Shown piece by piece: positions 44,041-54,299 of a stretch of DNA of 64,000 nucleotides. The first letter of the stretch is position 1. The number at the start of each line of letters is the position of its first letter. This stretch comes from Saxidomus purpurata (Eukaryota; Mollusca; Bivalvia; Venerida; Veneridae). The translations under genes and the position numbers were made by a program. The notes under the pieces were generated by a model, which was not told where the DNA came from, searched no databases, and saw only the letters and a list, made by a program, of their open reading frames with translations. Location: assembly GCA_022818135.1 (NCBI GenBank), contig JAFMSR010000005.1, forward strand, positions 17,979,716 to 18,043,715, read 5' to 3'.

Positions 44041-45150
44041 AAGAGGGCCATGATGGCCCTTTATCGCTCACCCGAGTACAACTGCTTTTAAATTTGGGCT
44101 CTGTGACCTAGTTTTTGACCCCATATGACCCATATTCGAACTTGAGCTAGAAATCATAGAAACAACCTTTCTGACAAATTTCAAGGATATTTGGGCTGAA
44201 AATGTTACCTCTAGAGTATTAACAAGGCTTTTCCATATTTGGGCTCTGTGACCTAGTTTTTGACCCCAGATGATCCATATTGAAACTAAAGCTAGAAATC
44301 ATCGAAACAACCTTTCTGACAAATTTCCAGGATATTTGGGCTGAAAATGTAAGCTCTAGAGTGTTAACAAGGTTTTCCACATTTGGGCTCTGTGACCTAG
44401 TTTTTGACCCAGGTGACCCATATTCGAACTTGAGCTAGAAATCATCAAAACAACCTTTCTGACAAATTTCAAGGATATTTGGGCTGAAAATGTTACCTCT
44501 AGAGTGTTAACAAGGTTTTACCATATTTGGGCTCTGTGACCTAGTTTTTGACCCTAGATGACCCATATTCGAACTTGAGCTAGAAATCATCAAAACAACC
44601 TTTCTGACAAATTTCAAGGATATCTTGGCTGAAAATGTAACATCTAGAGTGTTAACAAGGTTTTTCCATATTTGGGCTCTGTGACCTAGTTTTTGACCCC
44701 AGATGATCCATATTCAAACTTGGGCTAGAAATCATCTTAACAACCTTTCTGACAAATTTCCAGGATATTTGGGCTGAAAATGTTACCTCTAGAGTATTAA
44801 CAAGGTTTTTCCATATTTGGGCTGTGTGACCTAGTTTTTGACCCCAGGTGACCCATATTAAAACTTGAGCTAGAAATCAACCAAACAACCTTTCTGACAA
44901 ATTGCCAGGATATTTGGACTGAAACAGTAGCCTCTAGAGCCTTAACAAGATTTTTCTATTTTTGGGTCATGTGACCTAGTTTTTCATCCGAGATGACCCA
45001 TATTCGAACTCGTCCGAGTAATTACTGGGACACACATCCTGACCAAGTTTCATGACAATTGAGGCAAAAATGTGACCACTAGAGTGTTAACGAACTAAGT
45101 GTGGACGAACGACGGACGACGGTCATTCATCGATCCTAGGTGAGCTAAAA
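44041..45150 (+). mobile_element. Tandem-core element with seven 145 bp monomers
   Basis: GGGCTCTGTGACCTAGTTTTTGACC-type monomers start at 44096, 44241, 44385, 44529, 44674, 44819 and 44964, a period of 144-145 bp. Each includes TATTCGAACTTGAGCTAGAAATC, CAACCTTTCTGACAAATT and CTAGAGTNTTAACAAGG. The left end is a palindrome, AGGGCCAT-G-ATGGCCCT (44044-44060), then TCGCTCACCC. The right end is GACGGACGACGG, then CCTAGGTGAGCTAAAAA. The monomers are 90% or more alike by eye and the last is most divergent. It is probably non-autonomous (pearl-like/Helentron-derived, inferred). Confidence 0.8.
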
Positions 45151-45780
45151 AGAAAGACGTTTATTTGAAAATCGGTGGGCAAATGGGGTCAAACACTAAG
45201 TCAAAGATTAGTGAGAAATCGGACGACCACATGTAAACAATGTCATAAACATAACATTGGAGATAATTCAAGTCATAAGAACAAAACCAGAAGTGTTCCG
45301 AGTAATTCTTAATCAGAATAATTCTAAAGCTTAATTCATTCATTATTGTACTAGTACTTCAGTCACGTGTCATATTGAAATGAATGTCATAAACAACGCT
45401 GTGGTACATACATATTGCCTTTCGAAGAGAGTGTCTTCCTCTACTGAAAATATTGGCGTTTGTAGATGCTTACCTTAGTTTGAAAGGATATATCATGTTA
45501 CATCGTAGCACACTCATGTAATCCTCTACCACTTTCCATACAGTGCATAGTATAATTCGGCCTACTCTCCCATGACTAATAAATTAACGTTTACCTCTTT
45601 GTGGTTTCGTTTGATGATTTATAATCTTTGATTGAAATTTTCATTTGTTTCAATAGGTTTAGTGTCCTTTAGTAAAACAACTGATTTCGCCTCTGGGTTC
45701 GAAGCCAAGAAATGTAGAAGAAATGGAAGCTCCCTAGAATAGGTAAGATTATCATTAATGTATCGTTTATGATTGTTGTC
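45151..45780. other. AT-rich DNA, no supported gene
   Basis: No feature is supported. Short minus-strand frames of 60-66 codons are without context. Confidence 0.45.
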
Positions 45781-45845
45781 CACAGTGGTCTAGCGGATTC
45801 TAGTGCAATCCAGAGGACACGAGTTCGATCATGGTGTAAGCTACT
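45780..45845 (+). repeat. tRNA-like SINE head
   Basis: CAGTGGTCTAGCGGATTCTAG is a good A box and ACACGAGTTCGATCATGG a B box, about 33 bases apart. No convincing body follows. CGTCCGTCCG motifs at 45965-45975 hint at another element end. It is a tRNA pseudogene or SINE head. Confidence 0.5.
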
Positions 45846-46566
45846 AGTCTGCAATGTATGCTTTCGCATCTTATATGAAAACTAAATGGTACATGTACAT
45901 TATTTTAGAATAGTTAAGTTCATTTCTTGCGTATGCGCTTCCGTCCGTCATCAGCATGCCTTGCGTCCGTCCGCTCGTAGACGATGTTTGGTAAAGACCA
46001 CAGCATGAATTGCTAACTGAAAAACAAAGAACAACGTTCAAAAGCAGAAATATCAGTACAAACTATTAACAAAAAGGTTACAGTTTAATCGTAATGTTAG
46101 GTATATCGTAAAATAGTTCCAGCTTGATATGCTAGATGACAAATGCACATTTGACCCGAAACAGTTTGTCCAACTACTTTAACAAAGTGTGCTGTAACAT
46201 TCAGATACTGTCATCCAAAAATCTCTGTTATTGGACGTTTGATACTGTACAGTCTAGGCACTATTTCAATACTTATGATGATTTAACATACGTTGACAAG
46301 TTAGATTAAGTGTGCTTTACATCACCCACTGTTAAATGGGTATTTGTTGACAATGTCAAATTTTACAGCTTGTGACGATGCTACTGTCGTTGGTACTCAG
46401 ATTGGTTCCGAGATTTGTATTAGTAAAGACTATGCCGTGTATGTGATACCAGCAAGGGTCAAAAGGAAATTACTGTGTTTTTTAGTCGCCACTGTGTCTC
46501 TGATAAAACTGGAAAGGTATTGAAACAAGACTATCCTTCACCTAATCTACATGAATCAATCATTCA

Positions 46567-46926
46567 CTATAAACCGATAAACCTCTGTTTAGCACCTCCA
46601 GGGCTGTAAGTGTGAACTTTAAAAGCGTTGAACACTTTTGCGTATTCAAAACGATTTGTAAAGCTGATAGTGACGCGGATGTTAAAGTCGAAATGGGTTT
46701 TAGTAGTTTTTTTAGCGTACTTGAGCTTCTTATAGCGAACTATTGTGATCGTCAAAGTATATGTCCCTGGTCCGTCGTCGGCAGTCGTCAACAGTTTCTC
46801 CTCCGGAACCAATTGTAAGACCTGTTTCAACAATACTTCACAGTTATTTTTTTTTCTCTTGGAATTGCTCAAGTCGTTTCGCTTCTCTGTAAATACTGGT
46901 AGCCAGAAAACCCATTCAAACGACAT
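46567..46926 (-). CDS. Unrecognised 119-codon open frame, best protein-coding candidate
   Basis: ATG-started frame with GC content visibly above its flanks and a balanced composition. An N-terminal part MSFEWVFWLPVFTEKRND is followed by EEKLLTTADDGPGTYTLTIT, a basic stretch (RYKKLKYAKKTTKTHFDFN) and a C-terminal KVHTYSPGGAKQRFIGL. There is no signal peptide, membrane segment or known motif. Frames of 63-68 codons overlap on the opposite strand. A frame of this length is expected about once or twice by chance per window, so it is only a candidate single-exon gene or exon. Confidence 0.3.
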   Translation of the reverse strand: MSFEWVFWLPVFTEKRNDLSNSKRKKNNCEVLLKQVLQLVPEEKLLTTADDGPGTYTLTITIVRYKKLKYAKKTTKTHFDFNIRVTISFTNRFEYAKVFNAFKVHTYSPGGAKQRFIGL

Positions 46927-48970
46927 GATCTTCTAAACTGTTTGGCAAATTATAACCGACTCTCATTTGATGGTCTCTTTTTCATCTGCTCCTACCGTTT
47001 TGCTCCATTGCACATGATAACTATGTACGTTAAAACGTCTAATTTAAAAGAAGAAGACCTTTAAAAGTGACGATTTATTAACAAAATTCTTGCAATAAGT
47101 GTGGTAAAGTTGTCATGTCTTATTTTTATGACCAGAAAAGTTAGCGACCTTTATACCTTTTATTCACTTTTTGCACTTCTTGCCTCCCTTGTTTTCTGGC
47201 TATCTCCGGCAAGAATGGGTGAACCACACAACAATTCAATTTTGTCATTTGTTGACAAAATAAGTCGGAATATGCGAAATAAAGGCATTTGTGATATATT
47301 TAGATAGAAAACAGTTTAGAAAATTAATGACTTTTTGTTTGTATTTTTTATCATCTGCACACAATTTTACTTTTGTGATTATATTTTGTGGAGGTAAACA
47401 CATAACGCATACTTACATAAATATTTAGTTTTTGCTTTTCATTTTCGCTGTGACTTAAAAAGGAACACCCAAAACCAGTGAACCCATTCTAACAAAACTT
47501 TACACATGAAATGTTTATTGGATATTGTTCAAAGCGTTCCGCCTCGACACATTTAGTGGCCGGCCGATCTAGAAATCGGACTACTGGACAAATTTTAACC
47601 AAACTTGACAACTGTGTGTTAAATAGATGACATTCAAACTCTTCCGCCCTTCTACTCACAAAGACCATCGCAACTAGAAATCGAAAACAAAATCCTGCGC
47701 TTAAACTCTTTGGCCAATAACAGAGATGAGTTTGTTTAGAACTACTCAATCGGTTCTAGTCTGCTACACATAATGGCTGCCACATCTAAGGTAAACTCGG
47801 GTGAGCGATATAGGACAATCGTTGTCCTCTTGTCTGCACATTCCTTTTATGCAAGTTCGACCACATACGGGTGTTACAATAGTTAAAAATTTAATTTGCA
47901 GTAATAAATTACAAAGAAATTCACACAAAATGATAATCGTCAAGTGCAATTTGATATAAAAATGAGGAGTTCACTTGTGTGATTAAATGCTGTCTTGATA
48001 CATCGCTTTTATTACAAAGTAGATTTATGTTTTACACAAACATCAATGACAACGTCATAAAAACTTAACAAGAAAGATGTTTAAATGATTATTTTTTCAT
48101 GTCTACTTGGGGGATTTTCAATTATTTTTAATGATGTCCAATTATACAATGTTTTTATGAGTGTTGTACTTACAATATATGTAAATATGTCAAAACAATG
48201 ATAAAAATGGGCTACGGTGTGATTTTATGACACAGAAAGATACGTTTTTATATGTTAAGAGTCCATTTAAGGTGAATGTCTTGTGACCCTCGGCGTAAGT
48301 GTGTTTACTTTATCAGGTAGTTACAGTTTACTACTCTCGTACTGATAGCAGATATGTTTGCTTATTTATTGTAAAATTGACAGTCAATTTGACACCTACT
48401 ACTCTTTGTACTTACTGACAACTTGTTGACTGTTTCATTTTGTGTTTAAGATAGACACTTTGATCTATCAGTGTTTTCTAAATTTAAACATCTATCCACA
48501 CAAGCGTTAGCCAATACAGACGTATCTAAAGGCATGCTTTGAATGGTCTTCCATGGATAAGATGACATTAAACTAAATTTCAAACATTGTGAATTTAACT
48601 ATAAAATAAATATCTAATAATAATTGATATGTAGTAGAGTTTAAGTTATGTGATTTACCCTTTAGCAAGTCTGTTTCTGTTGGAACAGTCAGGGCTGGTG
48701 CCATGTAGGAGAGGTGGCCGTTTCCTCAGCAAAGTTCGAAACATTGTTGTCAGTGAGGGCTACCATTTTACATCAGCACACTATGAACATTAATCAATAA
48801 TCATGATGAGGACTCAGTTGTGTTCTATCTTTGACCTTTATCCTTATTGATGTTTTTTTGCGTTTGGACGTCCATGTTGCAGTCAGTCAAGGTATACTCA
48901 AGGGAGATAATCTTATCAGATCTTTTGATATTTCTGGCAATGCAGCGTGCAATAGTAAAGTGGTAACAAT
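46927..48970. other. AT-rich DNA, no supported gene
   Basis: An 86-codon minus-strand frame (47489-47749) overlaps a locally GC-richer patch with GGCCGGCC at 47559. No function is recognised. Confidence 0.4.
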
Positions 48971-48977
48971 TATATCT

Positions 48978-49474
48978 GGACAATACGTACATGACAAGCA
49001 ATATATATTCATAGCCGCATATTGGTATTGGACAATACGTACATGACAAGCAATATATATACATAGCCGCATATTGGTATTGGACAATACGTACATGACA
49101 AGCAATATATTTACATAGCCGCATATTGGTATTGGACAATACGTACATGACAAGCAATATATATTCATAGCCGCATATTGGTATTGGACAATACGTACAT
49201 GACAAGCAATATATTTACATAGCCGCATATTGGTATTGGACAATACGTACATGACAAGCAATATATATTCATAGCCGCATATTGGTATTGGACAATACGT
49301 ACATGACAAGCAATATATATTCATAGCCGCATATTGGTATTGGACAATACGTACATGACAAGAATATATTTACATAGCCGCATATTGGTATTGGACAATA
49401 CGTACATGACAAGCAATATATTTACATAGCCGCATATTGGTGTTGGACAATACGTACATGACAAGCAATATATA
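48978..49474. repeat. 52 bp minisatellite, ten copies
   Basis: GGACAATACGTACATGACAA starts at 48978, 49030, 49082, 49134, 49186, 49238, 49290, 49342, 49393 and 49445: period 52 with one 1 bp deletion. Copies are nearly identical, differing mainly at one site (ATATTCATAG, ATATACATAG or ATTTACATAG). 52 is not a multiple of three, yet the minus strand stays open in overlapping frames, giving repeated CLSCTYCPIPICGYEYI-like peptides. I regard these frames as by-products. Confidence 0.97.
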
Positions 49475-49718
49475 CTCAGTTCCAAAAGAAACTGTGCACT
49501 TAGGTTTTTGTTAATTGTATGTATTACTTTTAACAGAAATATTATGAAGTTTGGCATCAAAATTTAAAGCAATTTATGCTCAATTGCCTGTGCATTGACA
49601 GTGCATTCAATCGATAGCAAGTTGTGTACATGTATAAAGGTAGTGTTCGAAATTCGAGACCGATACGTTTGATCAAAATGGAGAAATAAAAAAGTGCACA
49701 CTTTCTTTTGGAACTGAG
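49475..49718. mobile_element. 244 bp MITE with 26 bp TIRs and TA duplication
   Basis: The left TIR is CTCAGTTCCAAAAGAAACTG followed by TGCACT. The right TIR (49693-49718) is its inverse, ending TTCTTTTGGAACTGAG. 25 of 26 positions match. TA flanks both sides (49473-49474, 49719-49720), as expected for Tc1/mariner-type insertion. The inside is AT-rich without a transposase frame. The flank resumes TATATACATTGGTATTG, like the 52 bp unit, so it inserted into the last copy of the neighbouring array. Confidence 0.88.
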
Positions 49719-49840
49719 TATATATACATTGGTATTGCGGGGATTCCGGGAGATAAAGGTTTTCCAAGTAAAATGTTCAAGTATACAAATTTGCGCCTTA
49801 GTAAAAACGCAGCCATTATCATTCGTCATTCTTGGTTTGT

Positions 49841-50245
49841 ATGATTAATCTGCTGTCGTTTGTGAATATTGAGCGAAGAAGCAGACGAAAAATTCGAAGA
49901 AACAGTGCCATTATTGATGAGTTCACAAAAAACATCTTTATAAGGGGAGTTGAAGTTCTCACTCAAACCTCCCTTTTCATAACCAAAACAGTTTTCCTTT
50001 TTAAAATAGGTCAGCTGTGCTTTATTCTAGGGCATTGCTATGTAGAGGAACAAGACACCAGGATTACAACAAAAAATTGTAGGCTCTACCTGTCATACTG
50101 CAAGTTGAATGAGACATATTTACACCGTGTTTGCGGTTTCCATCTGACCCGCTTCCTGATTTATGCCTCGTCACGAGATGAGACCGGCGTCTCAACAATA
50201 CACAAGTTCGGCTGCTTCAAAACCCGGGTCAAAATTCTTACTTGA
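49841..50245 (+). CDS. Unrecognised 134-codon open frame
   Basis: From the first ATG the frame reads MINLLSFVNIERRSRRKIRR and continues through a hydrophobic middle (TKTVFLFKIGQLCFILGHC) to CFKTRVKILT. It is the longest non-repetitive frame in the window. No family or motif is recognised. Length alone is only marginally above chance. GC rises towards its 3' end, where the opposite strand is also open in places. It could be an exon or nothing. Confidence 0.2.
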   Translation: MINLLSFVNIERRSRRKIRRNSAIIDEFTKNIFIRGVEVLTQTSLFITKTVFLFKIGQLCFILGHCYVEEQDTRITTKNCRLYLSYCKLNETYLHRVCGFHLTRFLIYASSRDETGVSTIHKFGCFKTRVKILT

Positions 50246-51735
50246 TTTACACTCATATTGTGTGTGTTTCTGTCATAAGTCGTCATACGAATACATATGA
50301 AATCTTAGCTCCCATTATCAGCTCATCAGAAAATATATATCATTAATTATGCTTGCTTTGATCATGTTTCTGTTTTGACGGTTGGCACAGTATATGTCTG
50401 TGCCCGTTTCAGTTGACACTAAAACGCCGTTGTCATCGTGTTACGGATAATCCATCGACAAAACACAATAAGATACGAATAGATTAGCGTAAATTTGCAA
50501 ATTTGCAAACTTTAAATGTCATCAGTTTTTTTTCTCTTCTGAAAACTTTTTTGTCATTTTTGGCAATTGCGTAATTAAAAGTTGACTTATCTATGGACGA
50601 AGGATAAAAGTAGAAAGTTTAATTGTTTATTTCACATTTTAAAGCTTTTAATCTTTTTGTCATTTCTTTAAATGAATTCATGATTTATTATAGTTTAGTC
50701 AACATTTGACACTTATTATTTTAAATGCGGTTAACGTTGTCGATCACTGGAAATTGTCTCTATTTCAGAAAACAGAAAACATATGCTCGGCAAAATGCAA
50801 TCAGGTGTTTTTCAATACAACGTAAACTTACGAAAAAAAAACCATTTCATTGTTTTCTTGCATTGGTTTCCTTCGTTGAACGTCTGAACAAACGTCGAAC
50901 GAGATAATGATAGTTATTAACATACATGTAGTAATGTGATCCAGAATGCCGGATTTGCTCGAGTTGTGTATCGGATCATCAGAGCGAAAACGTGATCCAG
51001 AAGCCGGATTGGCTGTCGTTGCGGTCGGATCCTGATCTGCATTCGTAATAACCCTATTATAAAGCGCTGTCAGATCGCACAAAAAAGACTTATTCGCCTT
51101 TTGAATGGAAATACCTTGGATGATCCCGGTATTCGTTAGAAATCAAGTGTCTCTTGGTGAACTTCAGAAAGTTGTAATGACATTATTTTTTATGACCAAA
51201 TTCTAAAGTCTTATTATTATATACATTTAGACTAGTTAACATTGTCGTGGGGGGAAATTATGTTATTTGTTTGTGTTCTGCATCCGACATGCTACCCGGC
51301 AACATATCTCTAACTGTACTTTGATAAGTTAAAGTGTACTATAGATGAAAATCAGTAACAAGAAGTAATATAAATATAGATCACATGAAGAAAAGGTCCT
51401 CTGTATTTGATGTCCTAGTTTTTACGTTGACCGAATTTCTAAGGGTAAGTGCAGCGGCCGGAGTAGTTGGGTTTACTAAGATTGTTTCTGTAGCAAAGAC
51501 GTGGACATTTCGGGATTTTAGTTGTCTCTACCGGGAAATTGTGACACAGAGTAGCTCTGGTTTCGTGGTTTATCCAGTTGTTTTGAAGAAAAGAGAATGT
51601 CCCTGAACTTTTAATACACAAATATTACAAAACCTTAACTATTTTCGTATATTGGATTATTTGCGGTTCGTTATAGTTTGGTACATATGCTGAAAAAGTT
51701 TATAACACTTGTTTATTATGACCCCGTCATGGGCA
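50246..51735. other. AT-rich DNA with a short local duplication
   Basis: GTGATCCAGAATGCCGGATT at 50937 is repeated as GTGATCCAGAAGCCGGATT near 50991, about 54 bp apart, each followed by a GCT and a later CGGATC. No gene is supported. A 73-codon frame at 51385-51606 has no motif. Confidence 0.45.
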
Positions 51736-51739
51736 GAAG

Positions 51740-52345
51740 ATGAACGCTATTTATTTTGAATTCACTGGATTAAAGGTCAAGGTCTCATGACCTTGCATTT
51801 CAAATGGTTTGAGAAGGCTTTGACCTAGAGGTGGTCAAACGTGATAGGGACATTGGTCATGGGTAGCAGATGAACCCTAATAGTATTCATTTTTAGGTCA
51901 CTGTATCAAAGGTCAAGGTCATAGTGATCTGGTATCTATAAATATTTTCCACTCAATAACATGAGAAGGCTTTGACCTAGAGGTCTCAAACTTGAAAGGG
52001 ACAATGCTTTGAGCTTTGGTTTTCAAATTGCTAGGGGTCACTAGGTCAAAGTTTAATGTCACAGTGAATACAAACAGTTTCTGCTCAATAACTCGACAAT
52101 GCTGTGACACAAGCTCTTCAAACTTGCTAGGAATTTAATTAATGAAGAGTGAATCCTTATTGATGTTGGGGTCAACAGGTCAAACATCAAGCTTGCATTG
52201 ACATTTGGTTTAAAAACTGTTTCCACTTACTTACTCCCTGATCCTTTGACCTAGTGTCTTCAAACTTGCTAGGATTATTTCTTATAAATATTTCATGACC
52301 CCTATAAATCTCTAATGACTTTCGGGTCACGAGGTCAACAGCAAT
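51740..52345 (+). repeat. Degenerate tandem repeat, ~130-150 bp period
   Basis: GAGAAGGCTTTGACCTAGAGG occurs at 51811 and 51963, with decayed versions at 52095 (GACAATGCTGTGAC) and 52239 (TGATCCTTTGACCTAG). Linked motifs are CAAACTTGCTAGG, GGTCACTAGGTCAAAG, AAGGTCAAGGTCA and TGCTCAATAAC. It is the old core of a tandem-monomer element. Its ends were not found. Confidence 0.65.
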
Positions 52346-53735
52346 TTCTTGCGTCGTAGTTAGTGGGGGGTGGGTGGCTAGGGGTCATATGTATTTTACA
52401 AGCATTTTTGTTTGGTTTGTTGTGCATGGCATACTTAATGGTTATGTTAATTTTGTTCGTGAAATGTACAACACACTCAATGTGCAATGTGAATTAGGCT
52501 GTATTGAACGCACAGTTGATAAAGAAACCAAATCAACGACCGCCTTCATACTTAAATGCAAATAAAATAATCGCACATTACATTTTAAGAGAATTACATG
52601 ACTATTAATAATTTTACACGATGAATGAACATTAAAATTTTAATATTAACATAAATGATAATACAAAATGTCGCTACGCTATAAATGGTATTTAATCTAT
52701 TTGCATCCCAAATATCACTTTTCTATTTATTTAGAGTGGGCTGTCAGGGACCCACCCTGTTGTCTTACCTTCAATCTGTAGGGCCAATGATGTAACCAAA
52801 TTCGTCATTTCTCGATCTCTTTAAAAATCAAGCCTTTAAACATCTATCGTAACGGATCCGGAATAGTTGTGAGTAAATTATTAACTTATAAGGTTTTGTT
52901 TTTTCAGTAGAATGAATAATTTCAATTATGTATGATCAAAGTATTGGGCGAAAGCATGCGGAAGAGGAAGTATGTAGGTGCGTGTGTAACTGTCTGTCCC
53001 AATTCTTCGTATGTCACCACAAAGTGCACGTGAAAACCTCTTGTAAAACGATCTTTATCGATAAAACAATGCGGATGCCGCATAAATTATGGAAAGTAAT
53101 TGTTACGATGGCTTCGTAAATAAAGGATACTTTTCAAGTGCTTACGGCAATATCAAGGAAGAAAGGTATATGATGAAATAACTAATTAGTTACTTAGTAT
53201 TGTCACCGCAGATAGTTTTTTATTCGTCGCCTGGTTAATGAATATAGATAACTGTTATTAAATTTAATTATTTCAGTCTTGCAAGCCGATAAAGATTGTA
53301 AACTTAATGGTGCGATCAACCACTATTTTACTGGACATTTTTGTACTTTTTAATACATAAAGTTAAATATTTCGACAGAAAAAAATATTTAAAAAATCAG
53401 TATAATTACTTTGTTCGAGACGTGTAACGTGCATTACAGGTAAGACCTTAGAAATCTATCATACTCGATTTTCTTTGTAAAATTAATGCAACTAACCTTT
53501 TCGCAAATTTCTTAAATATTCTCACACATGAAAACGATGACAATGCGTTATTTTAATTGTGGGAGAGAGAAAAGTTCTATATGCATTAAAATATGTTTAT
53601 GTTACGATCAGGTAGATCTGTTTTTAATTACATGTTTTTATAACAACGACAAAAAGCAAGTGGCACACATCTTACATTTTCTCCCATCATGTATCATAGT
53701 GCACAAATATTTTAAGTACGCAGACTCTTAAATGT
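52346..53735. other. AT-rich DNA, no supported gene
   Basis: Four frames of 63-67 codons lack motifs. Nothing else is supported. Confidence 0.45.
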
Positions 53736-54280
53736 ACATCGAGGTAAACGTGCATGCCGAGACTCTAACGCGCACCGAGGTTCACGTGTACAGCGAGACT
53801 AAAATGTACATCGAAGTTCACGTGTACATAGAGGTTCACGAGCATAACTAGACTAAAATGTAAATCGAGGTTTACGAGTACAACGAGACCAAAATGTACA
53901 TCCAGGATCACGAGAACAGCGATAAGACTGTACATCGAGGTTAACGTACACCCCGAGACTTAAATGTACATCCAGGATCACGAGAACAGCGATAAGACTG
54001 TACATCGAGGTTAACGTACACGCCGAGACTTAAATGTACATCGAGATAAACGTACACGTCGAGACTCAATTGTACATCGAGGTTCACGAGCATAGCGAAA
54101 CTCAAGTTTCCGTCGAGGTGCATGTGCACGCCGAGACTCATATGCACATAGAAGACGGGACCAAAACGTACGAGCACTGCGAGAATTCTGTTTACAGTTA
54201 GGTCGAAGTGCACAGTTCAAACGTACACAGAGGTTCAACTAAACAGCGAGGCTCAAATGTAAAGCGAGACTCAGCTGCAT
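53735..54280. repeat. Irregular ~35 bp minisatellite with a 70 bp higher-order duplication
   Basis: Variants of AAATGTACATCGAGGTTCACG followed by a GTACANCGAGACT block recur about every 32-37 bp, roughly 15 copies. Superimposed is a 70 bp near-identical duplication: AATGTACATCCAGGATCACG starts at 53893 and again at 53963. Copies diverge towards the right end. Minus-strand frames across it (LDVHLSLGVYVNLDV, ESRRVRLSRCTFKSRR) are repeat by-products. Confidence 0.85.
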
Positions 54281-54299
54281 GCACTCGGCTGATTTTTTG

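Noticed and set aside
48978..49474. CRISPR-like regular repetition
   Set aside because: Units are contiguous, with no unique spacers, and the context is eukaryotic; this is a minisatellite.
48825..49560. Overlapping minus-strand frames with repeated CLSCTYCPIPICGYEYI peptides
   Set aside because: Open frames exist in several phases because the 52 bp unit lacks stops on that strand; typical minisatellite by-product.
50150..50210. GAGACCGGCGTCTC hairpin as a regulatory element
   Set aside because: Short, isolated, and inside an uncertain open frame; not distinguishable from chance.
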